A DNA stretch of 64,000 bases from G963677915 sp963677915 (GCA_963677915.2 CAXXGE010000007.1:62001-126000); one strand, 5' to 3'. Shown: positions 17,725 to 26,917, numbered from the stretch's first letter. The notes: a model not told the origin generated them from the letters alone. Translations and numbers: made by a program.

Positions 17725-17937
17725 TAATATACTCCAATTTACGCCGCTCGTCAAGACTGCCCCGGCTTGTACGCCAGGGCAGCAGGCCGTCTAGTATGCT
17801 GTATCACTGCAGTGTGTTCAAATAGTATCTGGCATCAGCAGCTCTCGTTACATTCGGGTATTTGCTAAGGAACTCGTTGAAAAGCCTTATAGCCGTACTC
17901 TCGTCACCGGCCTTCTGATATGAACGCGCCAGGAAAT
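17725..17937. repeat. 213-bp direct repeat, copy 2 (long target-site duplication of the IS)
   Basis: Identical to 15561-15773. This copy supplies the true 3' end of the TPR gene and carries a second copy of the cysE promoter (17726-17754) pointing into the element on the minus strand. The duplication means that the insertion broke neither flanking transcription unit. Confidence 0.9.
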
Positions 17938-19159
17938 ACAGAGGTTCGCTTTTTTCATCCAATTGAAGGGATTTGTTGAGAAGCCGTATGCTTTCATCGA
18001 AATCATTGGCCGCATAGCGGTTGTAACCGTCAATATAGAGGCTGTTGGCCACGCCGGGAAAGACGGATTCCTTCAAGCTGGTCAAGACGGCTTTCGCTTC
18101 GGCGCTCAGCACCGACTCGTCAACAGTCAGCAGCAAGTCGGCGGCATCCGCACTATTACCGCTTTGGGAAGCCTGCAGCGCTTTCAAAATCTTGACCACC
18201 TCGTCAGCTGACACTTTGTACTTTTCAGCATCCTGAAGCGAATCACTTCCGGCAGACTCTGCTGCGGCAAGTTGTTCTTCAAGTGTTGCAATGGATGTCA
18301 TATAGTCGCTTTCCCTGCTTTTGAATCCATTGAGCTCGCTTGTCAGCGCCATTATCTCATCATCCCTGTCGGAAATGCGTCCCGGCATGATGAGGAACCA
18401 TGCCAGGGCCAAACCAATCAGCACACCTGCAACGATTGTCACGAACTGCAGGAAGGCACCCGACATGTTAAAATGACTATAACTGAATTGGGCGTGTTTT
18501 GGATGCAGCTCTTCTTCAACCTCTTCAGTATCGGCTTTGCTGACCACGCCGCCATTCAGAATGGCAAGATAGGCACCTGCAGGGTAGTTGGTCCTGTCAA
18601 TGGCAAGGGCCTGCATGAGAGGTTTTCTGGCTTTCGCACGTTCATTCACCATGATATAGCAAAGCGCCAGAAGGTTAAGCGCCTGGATATAGTTGGGACT
18701 TAGGCTGACAACCTTCCTCAGCTGAATGATAGCCAGGTCGAAGCTTTCCTGTTTGACGTAGGCCAGGGACTGGTTATACTTCTTGATGACACTGTTCATC
18801 TTTTCAGCCGCTCCCGGTTTGAACCTCAGTCTTTTCAGGTAGTCTATGGCCATCGGGTTTTGGTCCACCCTATGGCTGAGCGTCCATTGCTCTATGGCCA
18901 GAGCCGACTCTCCCATCTCATAGTGGACAAGTCCCAGCAGGTTTCTGGCATCCACATTGTTCTTGTCAAAGGCGATGCTCCTGCGAAGGTAGGAGATTGC
19001 ACCGCTAAGGTCACGTATTGTCGCCCTTTGAAGACCCTTTTCAAAAAAGGCCAGAGAGACGTGATGTATTTTTTCATATATGGCGATCCGCAAATCGCAG
19101 TATTCACAATAGTTGTGTTCTTGCAGTTTTCCACCGCATTGTGGACAACGTTTGGCCAC
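17804..19159 (-). CDS. Zinc-ribbon and TPR-repeat membrane protein
   Basis: A 451-aa protein of unknown role. It begins with a zinc ribbon (CPQCGG..CEYC, residues 5-20), followed by a block of TPR repeats (about 35-205), one membrane helix (LQFVTIVAGVLIGLALAWFL, about 235-256), a coiled-coil stretch (ALTSELNGFKSR..EEQLAAAESA) and a second TPR region to the C-terminus. The predicted layout puts the zinc ribbon and first repeats in the cytoplasm and the C-terminal repeats outside. It starts with GTG behind GGGGGGAAGG. It follows folC and a 48-aa gene. The 3' end lies inside IS repeat copy 2 but is intact. Confidence 0.85.
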   Translation of the reverse strand: MAKRCPQCGGKLQEHNYCEYCDLRIAIYEKIHHVSLAFFEKGLQRATIRDLSGAISYLRRSIAFDKNNVDARNLLGLVHYEMGESALAIEQWTLSHRVDQNPMAIDYLKRLRFKPGAAEKMNSVIKKYNQSLAYVKQESFDLAIIQLRKVVSLSPNYIQALNLLALCYIMVNERAKARKPLMQALAIDRTNYPAGAYLAILNGGVVSKADTEEVEEELHPKHAQFSYSHFNMSGAFLQFVTIVAGVLIGLALAWFLIMPGRISDRDDEIMALTSELNGFKSRESDYMTSIATLEEQLAAAESAGSDSLQDAEKYKVSADEVVKILKALQASQSGNSADAADLLLTVDESVLSAEAKAVLTSLKESVFPGVANSLYIDGYNRYAANDFDESIRLLNKSLQLDEKSEPLYFLARSYQKAGDESTAIRLFNEFLSKYPNVTRAADARYYLNTLQ

Positions 19160-19181
19160 GAGCCTTCCCCCCAGTCTTATG

Positions 19182-19328
19182 TCAGTCTTCCTGTTTTTTC
19201 AGCTCCTGGAGCATATCACTAATGATATCCGCCATGTCTCTGGTGTCATACTCATCGATTGCACTTTCTACTTCTTCAATTTCGAGGCTTGTTTTGAATT
19301 TTTTCAGTTCTTCTTCAAAATTAATCAT
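19182..19328 (-). CDS. Conserved-looking 48-aa acidic protein, unknown function
   Basis: A small frame, starting MINFEEELKKFKTSLEIEEV and ending in LKKQED, very rich in Glu and Lys and predicted to be helical. Its AGGAGGA ribosome site lies inside the last codons of folC, and its ATG overlaps the folC stop by 8 bases, strong evidence for coupled translation. The TPR gene starts 22 bases downstream. It has no recognisable domain. I infer that it is real from the ribosome site, the overlap and the codon pattern. Confidence 0.7.
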   Translation of the reverse strand: MINFEEELKKFKTSLEIEEVESAIDEYDTRDMADIISDMLQELKKQED

Positions 19329-20610
19329 GATGTCCTCCTCCAATGCTTTTTTTTATTTCTCCTATCAAATACAAAGACCCCGCACAGCACAAGACCGTGT
19401 GGTCGTCTCTTCTATCATATTCCGCCAGCAGACGGGCTGTGTTGCCGACAGGTTCCGCATCTTTCCCGTAAAACCTGAAAGCCATCGCCAGTTCATTGGC
19501 TTCGACACTTCTATCAGACGGCACAGTCGTGGTCCACACCTTTTCTATCGCCGTCATCTCGGCCAGCGCCTGCACCATTTCCATATAGGCCTTGTCCTGC
19601 ATGCATGCGAAAAGCAGATGAACCTGATGCCTTTCGTCTAGCGCGTCCAGCGTGTCGCACAGTGCCCTGACGCCGTCGATGTTGTGTGCACCATCCATAA
19701 TAATATGCTTCCCGACCCATTCCATGCGACCTGGCCACCGGAACTTCTCCAGACCGTTTTTTATCGCTTCAATAGACAGGGTGGGCGCAATCAAAGCCGC
19801 TGTTTCCAACGCAATGGCTGCATTTTCAAGCATGTATTTGGCACTGTTCCCAATCTTTAGGCATACACCATTATAGTACTCTTTTTTATAAAAAAAATCA
19901 ACGCCATCCATTTTTTTGTCTACAACATTGCAAAGGGAGCCGTCTACGACAATATGCTGCGACGACAGTTCGCTGCATCTTTCCACGATGATATTGCTCA
20001 ACCTGCCGTTTGTATGCCAGTAGACAACCGGTCTGCCTTTTTCTATTATGCCCGCTTTCTCCGCCGTGATCTCTTCCAGTGTATCGCCCAGATACAGGGT
20101 ATGGTCAAGCCCTATCCTGGTGATGACAGCCGCTTCTTTTCCGCTGATTGCATTGGTTGCATCCAGTCGTCCGCCCAGTCCTGTTTCCAGGATAATCCAG
20201 GCCACATCCTTGATATCGAAAATCACAAGACCGACTGCAAGCATCAGCTCGAAAAAAGTGGGGTCTGCCACACCTTCCTTCACAAGCTTTTCAGATGCAT
20301 TTGCTACCATTTCATAAGCGCTTACAAATGTACTGTCATCGACATCCTTGCCATCGATTTTGAACCGTTCGTTAATTCTGATAAGATGGGGCGACGTGAA
20401 GAGGCCTGTCCGTATGCCCTCTTCCGCGAACATCGAAGCCAGCATGGCACAAACACTGCCTTTGCCGTTCGTCCCGGCAACATGTATGAATTTGAAACGG
20501 GACAGGTCCAACCCCAGCACCTCAATCAGATGCCTCATGTTCTCAAGACCGTTCTTTTTCCCGAATCTGGGCGATTGCAGCAGTGTGCTGACGCACGCTT
20601 CATAGGTCAT
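19321..20610 (-). CDS. folC: Folylpolyglutamate synthase / dihydrofolate synthase
   Basis: Mur-ligase-like enzyme that adds glutamate to dihydropteroate or folates. The 429-aa protein has the P-loop HVAGTNGKGSVCAMLASM near residues 42-58, the conserved TSPHLIRINERF and the DHTLYLGDTLEEITAEKAGI segment. The C-terminal domain begins around VDGSLCNVV..WPGRMEW and contains DGAHNIDGVRAL. It is the first gene of a minus-strand unit with the 48-aa and TPR genes and diverges from htrA. Confidence 0.94.
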   Translation of the reverse strand: MTYEACVSTLLQSPRFGKKNGLENMRHLIEVLGLDLSRFKFIHVAGTNGKGSVCAMLASMFAEEGIRTGLFTSPHLIRINERFKIDGKDVDDSTFVSAYEMVANASEKLVKEGVADPTFFELMLAVGLVIFDIKDVAWIILETGLGGRLDATNAISGKEAAVITRIGLDHTLYLGDTLEEITAEKAGIIEKGRPVVYWHTNGRLSNIIVERCSELSSQHIVVDGSLCNVVDKKMDGVDFFYKKEYYNGVCLKIGNSAKYMLENAAIALETAALIAPTLSIEAIKNGLEKFRWPGRMEWVGKHIIMDGAHNIDGVRALCDTLDALDERHQVHLLFACMQDKAYMEMVQALAEMTAIEKVWTTTVPSDRSVEANELAMAFRFYGKDAEPVGNTARLLAEYDRRDDHTVLCCAGSLYLIGEIKKSIGGGHHD

Positions 20611-20739
20611 AGGTTACCTCCGTTCATATTTTTTTAACATTTCTGTCAACAATCCGACACAAATAACTCACTTTACAGCCATATACATCCATTATACTTG
20701 AAATAGAATCATAGAAAAGCTTTTTGAGGAGGAATGTTC

Positions 20740-22035
20740 ATGGAAAACCAATTTGATCCAAATAATGAAGTTATCATAGACGAAGTAAAGAGTCCCGAAG
20801 CCAAGTCTCCAAAAAAGAAACGGCGTTTCTTTCGAGGGATTGCTATGCTGGTACTCATCGTGTTCATTTCCGGCATCACCTTCGGTTCCGGATATTTCAT
20901 AGCACTGAAATACGGCGATGTGCTCAATGCGCGTCTGATCAACAGCGACCTGGCACCGGAGGATGGCAACAGCATCCATATCAACCAGATTCAGCCGATT
21001 GTTTCAGAAACCGATGGAAGCGGCACCTCAGTGTCCACTATTGCCGAACAGGTAGGGCCGGCTGTCGTGACGGTCACCAACCACCTTGCAGTCTCCAACA
21101 ACCAGTTTTATGGTTTGTTCGGCGATGCCTTCGGCAATTCTGAAGGCAGCGGCTCGGGGATCCTGTTCAAAGTCGACAAGGATTACCTGTACGTCCTAAC
21201 CAACCATCATGTTATTGATGGCGCACAGTCACTCGATGTCACCTTCCAGAACGGCGAAACCCTGTCGGTTGAAGCCCTCGGTTTTGACTCTACGATGGAC
21301 ATTGCGGTGCTGGCCCTTCCAATCGACAAGGTCAACGAAGTGCTTGACAGCATCGTTATCGCTACTTTCGGCGATTCGGACAGCCTGCAGGTCGGTGAAG
21401 TAGCAGTCGCCATCGGCAGCCCTCTCGGCCTGGAGTTCAGCAATTCCGTTACCGTTGGTGTCATCAGCGCCACAAACCGGACGCTCCTGCTTTCCAACGA
21501 CCAGGAGCAAGTCAACCTGATCCAGACTGACGCAGCCATCAACCCAGGCAACAGCGGCGGTGCCCTTGTCAACGGCCAGGGCGAGATTATCGGCATCAAT
21601 ACTGCCAAGTATTCGGATACCAGCGTTGAGGGCATGGGATTCGCCATACCGATCAACGATGCGCTGCCAGTCATCGACAGCATCCTTGCAAGCAGGAGCG
21701 GCAGTGACGTTGCCTACGAGATGACGGCAGACAAACCCTTCCTGGGTGTCGAGATAGCCGCAATCACCAGTGAAATCTACCAGCAGACAGGTGCTACTTT
21801 CGGTGTCTATGTCTCTGGCATCTTTGAAGGCGGTGCTGCAGAGAAAGCCGGCATCCAAACAGGCGATGTCATCTACATGCTTGACGACAAGCGGGTAGCC
21901 AATCCCGAGGCATTGGTCACAATGCTCGGTAAACACCAGGTCGGCGACACAATCAAGCTCGGTGTGATCCGCGGCGAAAACATCATATCCTTCGAAGCCA
22001 CATTGACAGCCTATGGCGATGTGGTCAAAGAATAA
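20740..22035 (+). CDS. htrA: HtrA/DegP-like membrane-anchored serine protease (S1C family)
   Basis: Quality-control protease on the outside of the membrane. In the 431-aa protein a short charged cytoplasmic tail (KSPKKKRRFFR) leads into one membrane helix (about 31-54), then the trypsin-like domain with the triad His157 (TNHHV), Asp187 (TMDIAV) and Ser272 (NPGNSGGAL), and one PDZ domain (about 335-425). The start at 20740 has GAGGAGG 7 bases upstream; the ATG two codons earlier is too close to that site. It is transcribed alone and ends at a strong terminator. Confidence 0.94.
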   Translation: MENQFDPNNEVIIDEVKSPEAKSPKKKRRFFRGIAMLVLIVFISGITFGSGYFIALKYGDVLNARLINSDLAPEDGNSIHINQIQPIVSETDGSGTSVSTIAEQVGPAVVTVTNHLAVSNNQFYGLFGDAFGNSEGSGSGILFKVDKDYLYVLTNHHVIDGAQSLDVTFQNGETLSVEALGFDSTMDIAVLALPIDKVNEVLDSIVIATFGDSDSLQVGEVAVAIGSPLGLEFSNSVTVGVISATNRTLLLSNDQEQVNLIQTDAAINPGNSGGALVNGQGEIIGINTAKYSDTSVEGMGFAIPINDALPVIDSILASRSGSDVAYEMTADKPFLGVEIAAITSEIYQQTGATFGVYVSGIFEGGAAEKAGIQTGDVIYMLDDKRVANPEALVTMLGKHQVGDTIKLGVIRGENIISFEATLTAYGDVVKE

Positions 22036-22063
22036 GCCCCTCCTCCTTTAATAATATATATTG

Positions 22064-22109
22064 AAGAGGCTGCTGTACTTTTTAACACCAGTACAGCAGC
22101 CTCTTTCTA
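22064..22109. terminator. Bidirectional terminator between htrA and the Lys-rich gene
   Basis: Perfect 15-base stem AAGAGGCTGCTGTAC (22064-22078) / GTACAGCAGCCTCTT (22091-22105), T-rich on the plus side. The 3' end of the convergent miniprotein gene reaches the base of the stem. Confidence 0.9.
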
Positions 22110-22238
22110 TTTCTTCTTTTTCTTCTTGTCTTTCTTTTTCTTCTTGTCCTTCTTGTCTTTGTCCTTCTTCTTTTCAGGACATCCTTTGCAGTACTCGCCG
22201 GTTTTTTCCCATTTTCCGCAACACTTGTCTTTTGCCAT
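22107..22238 (-). CDS. 43-aa cysteine-containing, lysine-tailed miniprotein, unknown function
   Basis: The frame begins MAKDKCCGKWEKTGEYCKGC and continues in a tail made almost only of Lys and Asp. A CC pair and a CxxC could bind a metal; the tail is highly basic and could bind nucleic acid or be unstructured. GGAGG lies 9 bases before the ATG. The gene starts 17 bases after leuA on the same strand and ends at the terminator, so it is probably co-transcribed with leuA. The codon run is AAG/AAA/GAC-repetitive, so slippage-prone. No family is recognised with certainty. Confidence 0.65.
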   Translation of the reverse strand: MAKDKCCGKWEKTGEYCKGCPEKKKDKDKKDKKKKKDKKKKKK

Positions 22239-22254
22239 TGGATCCGGCCTCCTT

Positions 22255-23919
22255 TTACATTGCCTCGATTCTGTTGATGGCGCTGATGATTGCCTTTACT
22301 GCTGCCTTGACAGTATTGTTGTCAATACCAACGCCGAAGGACTTCTTGCCTTCATTGTTCTGCAGCTGGATATAGGCCACCGCTTCCGCATTTTCCCCGG
22401 ACTGCAGTGCATGCTCGTCATAGGAAAGCAGTTCGAAATTCTTGAAGCCTTCCTTTTGGATTGCGTGGAAGAAGGCGGAAATCTGACCATTGCCCTCACC
22501 GATGACACTTCTTTCCTTGCCGTCGATTAGGATGTCCGCTTTCACGGTTACCTTGTTTTCATCGTCGTCTGCATATTGTGCTCGAACAGAGCGAAGCGCC
22601 AGCGGGCTTGTTCGCTCAACATATTCCTTTTTGAAGATGTCGAAAATATCTGGAGGCGACAGCTCCTTGCCGGTCTCGTCTGTTGCTTTCTGTACAGGCT
22701 TGCTGAATTCAGGATGCATCGCTTTCGGCAGTTTGTAACCGAAGAAGGATTCCAGGATGAAAGCTACACCGCCTTTACCAGACTGGCTGTTGATCCGGAT
22801 GATCGGCTCGTACTGACGGCCAAGGTCGCTCGGGTCCACCGGCAGATACGGCACATCCCAGTAGTCGCTGTGCTCGCTTGCCTGCAGACCCTTTCTGATG
22901 GCATCCTGATGGGATCCCGAAAAAGCGGTATAGACAAGCTGCCCCGCATAAGGGTGTCTCTCGTGAACGCGAAGACCTGTACAGTTCTCATAGATCTCCA
23001 CAATATGGTTCACCGACAGGATGTTTATCCCCGGATCGATGCCTTGCGTAAACAGGTTCATAGCTACATTGAAAATGTCAAGGTTGCCAGTTCTCTCTCC
23101 GTTGCCGAACAAAGTGCCTTCCACCCTGTCCGCACCTGCAAGCAGGCCAAGTTCTGTAGCTGCAACGCCCGTGCCTCTGTCATTGTGTGTGTGAAGGCTG
23201 ATCAGCACGCTGTCCCTTCTGTCCACATGGTTGCAGAAATATTCGATCATGTCTGCATAGACGTTCGGCGTGGACATCTCAACCGTCGCCGGCAGATTCA
23301 GGATAATCTTCTTCTCCGGTGTTGGTTCCCACACCCCGATGACGGCGTTGCAGACTTCAATTGCATAATCCATCTCGGTGCCAGTGAAGCTTTCAGGCGA
23401 ATACTGGAACGTGAAATCAGTTTCAGGGTACTTGGCTGCATAGTCTTTCAAGAGCTGGGCGCCTTCACGGGCAATTTCCTTGATTTCCTCCATGGATTTG
23501 CCAAAGACCACATCCCTTTGCTGGGTGGATGTGGAGTTGTAGACATGGACTATCGCTTTCTTGGCACCTTTAAGTGCTTCGAATGTTTTTTGAATCAGGT
23601 GTTCCCTTGCCTGTACAAGTACCTGTACAGTAATATCCTCGTCGATATGGCCATCTTCAATCAGCGTTCTCAGGAAGCTGTACTCTGTGTCGGAAGCCGA
23701 AGGAAAGCCGATCTCGATTTCCTTGAAGCCCATTTCCTTCAGCAATTTGAAATACTGTAGTTTCTTATCTATACCCATCGGAATCGGTAAAGCCTGGTTA
23801 CCGTCCCTTAGGTCAACACTGCACCAGATCGGTGCTTTGCTCAACGTCTTGCTTGGCCATGTGCGCTCCGGAAAATCGATTGCCGGGTAAGGCCTGTACT
23901 TTTCATATCCTTTTTTCAT
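22255..23919 (-). CDS. leuA: 2-isopropylmalate synthase LeuA (long form)
   Basis: Condenses acetyl-CoA with 2-ketoisovalerate, the first committed step to leucine. The 554-aa protein shows the DRE-TIM motif region VDLRDGNQALPIPM near residue 36, the metal-site HTHNDRGTGVA and, in the C-terminal third, the leucine-responsive regulatory domain (..VTVKADILIDGKERSVIGEGNG..). Its length and the PYPAIDFPERTWPSK N-terminus fit the alpha-IPMS type 2 form (the Corynebacterium/Mycobacterium-like group). Expression is controlled by the Leu T-box leader just upstream. The other leucine genes, leuCD, lie 20 kb away under different control. Confidence 0.95.
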   Translation of the reverse strand: MKKGYEKYRPYPAIDFPERTWPSKTLSKAPIWCSVDLRDGNQALPIPMGIDKKLQYFKLLKEMGFKEIEIGFPSASDTEYSFLRTLIEDGHIDEDITVQVLVQAREHLIQKTFEALKGAKKAIVHVYNSTSTQQRDVVFGKSMEEIKEIAREGAQLLKDYAAKYPETDFTFQYSPESFTGTEMDYAIEVCNAVIGVWEPTPEKKIILNLPATVEMSTPNVYADMIEYFCNHVDRRDSVLISLHTHNDRGTGVAATELGLLAGADRVEGTLFGNGERTGNLDIFNVAMNLFTQGIDPGINILSVNHIVEIYENCTGLRVHERHPYAGQLVYTAFSGSHQDAIRKGLQASEHSDYWDVPYLPVDPSDLGRQYEPIIRINSQSGKGGVAFILESFFGYKLPKAMHPEFSKPVQKATDETGKELSPPDIFDIFKKEYVERTSPLALRSVRAQYADDDENKVTVKADILIDGKERSVIGEGNGQISAFFHAIQKEGFKNFELLSYDEHALQSGENAEAVAYIQLQNNEGKKSFGVGIDNNTVKAAVKAIISAINRIEAM

Positions 23920-23949
23920 TTTGACTACCTCCTGTTTTCCATTAACTCT

Positions 23950-24230
23950 AAAAAAACCCTTCGTCTCTACAAAAGAGACGAAAGGTTAATTCCGCGTTAC
24001 CACTCTAATTCATTCCATGATGGAATGCCCTTAATCAGATACCAACATATCTGTTTGATATAACGGTCAATCCCGGCTATGCCTACTTCAATGTTCAACA
24101 CGCAACTCCAAGGCTAGTTCACTTATCGTCCTGTACCCCCTCGCACCAACCGGCGGCTCTCTGAAACGCTTCAACAAGCTACTGCTCCTCTTCACAGTCT
24201 TTACAGTAAAATATTCACTTGATATTGTGC
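23950..24230 (-). promoter_or_regulatory. T-box leader, leucine-specific, of leuA
   Basis: The minus strand has GAGTGGTAACGCGG as T-box, a TTCAGAGAGCCGCCGG stem I start, a GTGAAC-CTA-type specifier region (GAACTAGCC, codon CTA for Leu) and the terminator CTTTCGTCTCT / AGAGACGAAGGG with T7. The Leu codon agrees with leuA downstream. Confidence 0.9.
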
Positions 24231-24234
24231 AACT

Positions 24235-24263
24235 ATCATATATCAATTGACGGGAAATGTCAA
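24235..24263 (-). promoter_or_regulatory. Promoter of the leuA T-box leader
   Basis: TTGACA (24258-24263) and TATGAT (24235-24240) with a 17-base spacer, immediately past the valS stop. Confidence 0.85.
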
Positions 24264-24264
24264 G

Positions 24265-26907
24265 CTACTTCGCAAAGCGTGCCAGTTGCTCATTGACGTT
24301 CTCAAGCATTTTCATGTATTTGTCCAGCTTTTCCTTTTCGACGTTGATGACAGCTTCAGGTGCTTTCGATACGAATCCCTGATTGCTCAGCTTGCCATTG
24401 ACCCTTGCTACTTCCTTCTCAAGCTTTGCAACTTCGCCTTTCAGCCTCTCGATCTCTTTATCGATATCAACCAGTTCGCTGAACGGCATGTAGATAGTCG
24501 CATTCGGGATGACAACCGAAACCGCATCGTCGTCGATGTCCTCTTTGTGATGCTGAATCAGCACTTCACTGGCATAAGCCAGCGTGGCGAAGAACACCCT
24601 GCCTTCTTCAAAGATTTCAACCACTTCAGGATCCTCGGAGACAACAAAGACTTTCGCCTTCTTGGATGGTGGTACATTCATCTGCGCCCTGACATTTCTG
24701 ATGTTTCTGACCGCTTCCTTGATCAGGGAAATGGCTGTTTCGTCATCGCTGAAGCACCATTCCTCCTTGAAATCCGGCCATAGACTCACCATGATGGATG
24801 CATCATCGCCTTCCACCGTCTGGAAGATTTCTTCCGTAATGAACGGCATGAATGGATGAAGCAGTTTCATGGACTGGATCAGGACCGTCTTGAGTGTCCA
24901 GAGTGCTGCGTTCTTCGTTGTATCCTCATCGTTGTAGAGTCTCGGCTTCACCATCTCGATGTACCAGTCGCAGAATTCTTCCCAAACGAAATCATAGAGC
25001 TTCTGGACGGCGATTCCGAGTTCGAACTTATCCATGTTGTCCGTCACATCGCCCGCCAGCGTGTTCGCTTTGGAAAGGATCCACTTGTCCGCAGGTGTCA
25101 GTTCGTCAAGCAACGGTTCAGTGACTGTTTTATCTTCAAGGTTCATCAGGATGAATCTTGATGCATTCCAAATCTTGTTGGCGAAATTCCTGCTCGCTTC
25201 CACACGTTCCGTGTAGAAACGCATGTCATTGCCGGGTGCGTTGCCTGTAACAAGGGTCAGACGCAGCGCATCCGCGCCGTAATCCTTGATGATTTCCAGC
25301 GGATCGATGCCGTTCCCAAGGCTTTTGCTCATCTTCCTGCCCTGTGAGTCTCTGACAAGACCATGGATCAGGACCGTCTTGAAAGGCACCTCGCCCATGA
25401 ATTCCATTGCGGAGAATACCATTCTGACCACCCAGAAGAAAATGATGTCATAGCCCGTTACCAGTACATCGGTTGGGTAGAAGTACTCGACCTCAGGAGT
25501 CTTCTCTGGCCATCCCAATGTGGAAAACGGCCACAGCGCCGAGCTGAACCACGTGTCCAGACTGTCTTCATCCTGCTGAAGGCTAGTACCACCGCAGTGG
25601 GCACAGGCATCAGGCGTCGTCTTTTTGACTGTGATTTTCCCGCAGTCGTCACAGTAATAGGCCGGAATGCGGTGTCCCCACCACAGCTGCCTGGAAATAC
25701 ACCAGTCATGGATGTTCTCCAGCCAGTGGAGATAGATTTTGCCGTAGCGCTCCGGAACGAATTTCAGCTCGCCGGTTTTCAGTGCTTCAATGGCAGGCTT
25801 GGCCAGCTCACCCATTTTTACGAACCATTGTGCTTTGATCATCGGTTCTATGACCGTGCTGCACCTGTCATGGACACCCACGTTATGGGTATGGTCTTCC
25901 TGCTTGATCAGGTAGCCCTGTTCGTCAAGCGCTTTGACGATGGCTTTTCTTGCCTCGTATCTGTCCATACCCTCGTATTCGCCGCCATTGCTGTTTACAG
26001 TGCCGTCATCGTTGAGGACGCTTATCTGCTCCAGATTGTGGCGCAGTCCGACCTCAAAGTCGTTGGGGTCATGGGCTGGTGTGATCTTGACGACACCCGT
26101 ACCAAACTCCATATCGACATAGCTGTCTGCAATGACAGGTATCTCTTTGCCCACAATCGGCAGCAGTACTTTCTTGCCGACAAGCGCTGCGTACCGTTCA
26201 TCTTCAGGGTGGACAGCGACCGCCGTATCACCGAGCATCGTTTCGGGACGTGTTGTCGCTAGTTCAAGGAAGCTGTCCTCGCCGACAACCGGGTATCTCA
26301 GATGGTAGAAGTGGCCGGATTTCTCCTCATGCTCCACCTCGGCTTCGGAAATCGTCGTCTGACAGACAGGACACCAGTTGATGAGCTTTGCACCTCTATA
26401 GATATAACCTTTTTCGTAATAGCGCATGAACACTTCAAGGACCGCATCGGAGCAGCCTTCATCCATCGTAAAGCGCTCACGGTCCCAGTCGCAGGAGGCG
26501 CCGAGTTTTTTCAGCTGGGAAACAATGGTTCCGCCATACTCTTCCTTCCATTCCCAGGCCTTCTCCAGAAAGCCATCGCGGCCGAGCTGTTCTTTTGTGA
26601 TGCCTTTCTCCAGAAGCGCATTGACAATCTTGACCTCTGTCGCTATGCTGGCGTGGTCGGTACCAGGCTGCCACAGCGTTTCACGGCCCTGCATCCTTCT
26701 CCATCTGATCAGGATGTCCTGAAGCGTATTGTCAAGGGCGTGCCCCATGTGCAGGTTGCCCGTGATGTTTGGAGGCGGAATAACGATTGAGAAAGGATCT
26801 TTATCAGGATTCACCTCTGCGTGAAAATATTTCTTGTTCAGCCATTCGTCGTATATTCTGTCTTCAACTTGTTTTGGATCATATTGTTTTTCCAGTTGCT
26901 TTGCCAT
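24265..26907 (-). CDS. valS: Valyl-tRNA synthetase
   Basis: Class I synthetase of 880 aa that charges tRNA-Val and edits threonine. HIGH is NLHMGHALDN near residue 48; KMSKS is RKMSKSLGNG; the zinc-ribbon-like CDDCGK..CAHCGG and the C-terminal coiled-coil (ELVDIDKEIERLKGEVAKLEKE) are present. ATG at 26907 is chosen because AAGGAGG lies 7 bases upstream and it starts the conserved MAKQLEKQYDPK; a longer frame begins inside the small gene upstream. A Val T-box leads the transcript. Confidence 0.97.
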   Translation of the reverse strand: MAKQLEKQYDPKQVEDRIYDEWLNKKYFHAEVNPDKDPFSIVIPPPNITGNLHMGHALDNTLQDILIRWRRMQGRETLWQPGTDHASIATEVKIVNALLEKGITKEQLGRDGFLEKAWEWKEEYGGTIVSQLKKLGASCDWDRERFTMDEGCSDAVLEVFMRYYEKGYIYRGAKLINWCPVCQTTISEAEVEHEEKSGHFYHLRYPVVGEDSFLELATTRPETMLGDTAVAVHPEDERYAALVGKKVLLPIVGKEIPVIADSYVDMEFGTGVVKITPAHDPNDFEVGLRHNLEQISVLNDDGTVNSNGGEYEGMDRYEARKAIVKALDEQGYLIKQEDHTHNVGVHDRCSTVIEPMIKAQWFVKMGELAKPAIEALKTGELKFVPERYGKIYLHWLENIHDWCISRQLWWGHRIPAYYCDDCGKITVKKTTPDACAHCGGTSLQQDEDSLDTWFSSALWPFSTLGWPEKTPEVEYFYPTDVLVTGYDIIFFWVVRMVFSAMEFMGEVPFKTVLIHGLVRDSQGRKMSKSLGNGIDPLEIIKDYGADALRLTLVTGNAPGNDMRFYTERVEASRNFANKIWNASRFILMNLEDKTVTEPLLDELTPADKWILSKANTLAGDVTDNMDKFELGIAVQKLYDFVWEEFCDWYIEMVKPRLYNDEDTTKNAALWTLKTVLIQSMKLLHPFMPFITEEIFQTVEGDDASIMVSLWPDFKEEWCFSDDETAISLIKEAVRNIRNVRAQMNVPPSKKAKVFVVSEDPEVVEIFEEGRVFFATLAYASEVLIQHHKEDIDDDAVSVVIPNATIYMPFSELVDIDKEIERLKGEVAKLEKEVARVNGKLSNQGFVSKAPEAVINVEKEKLDKYMKMLENVNEQLARFAK

Positions 26908-26917
26908 AATTGCCTCC

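Noticed and set aside
20640..20720. Sigma-A promoter for htrA
   Set aside because: TTTACA and TATACT are present, but the spacer is only 15 bases, so I could not support a promoter call.
22576..23760. Plus-strand frame of 394 codons over leuA
   Set aside because: Antisense shadow; leuA on the minus strand has motifs, ribosome site and T-box.
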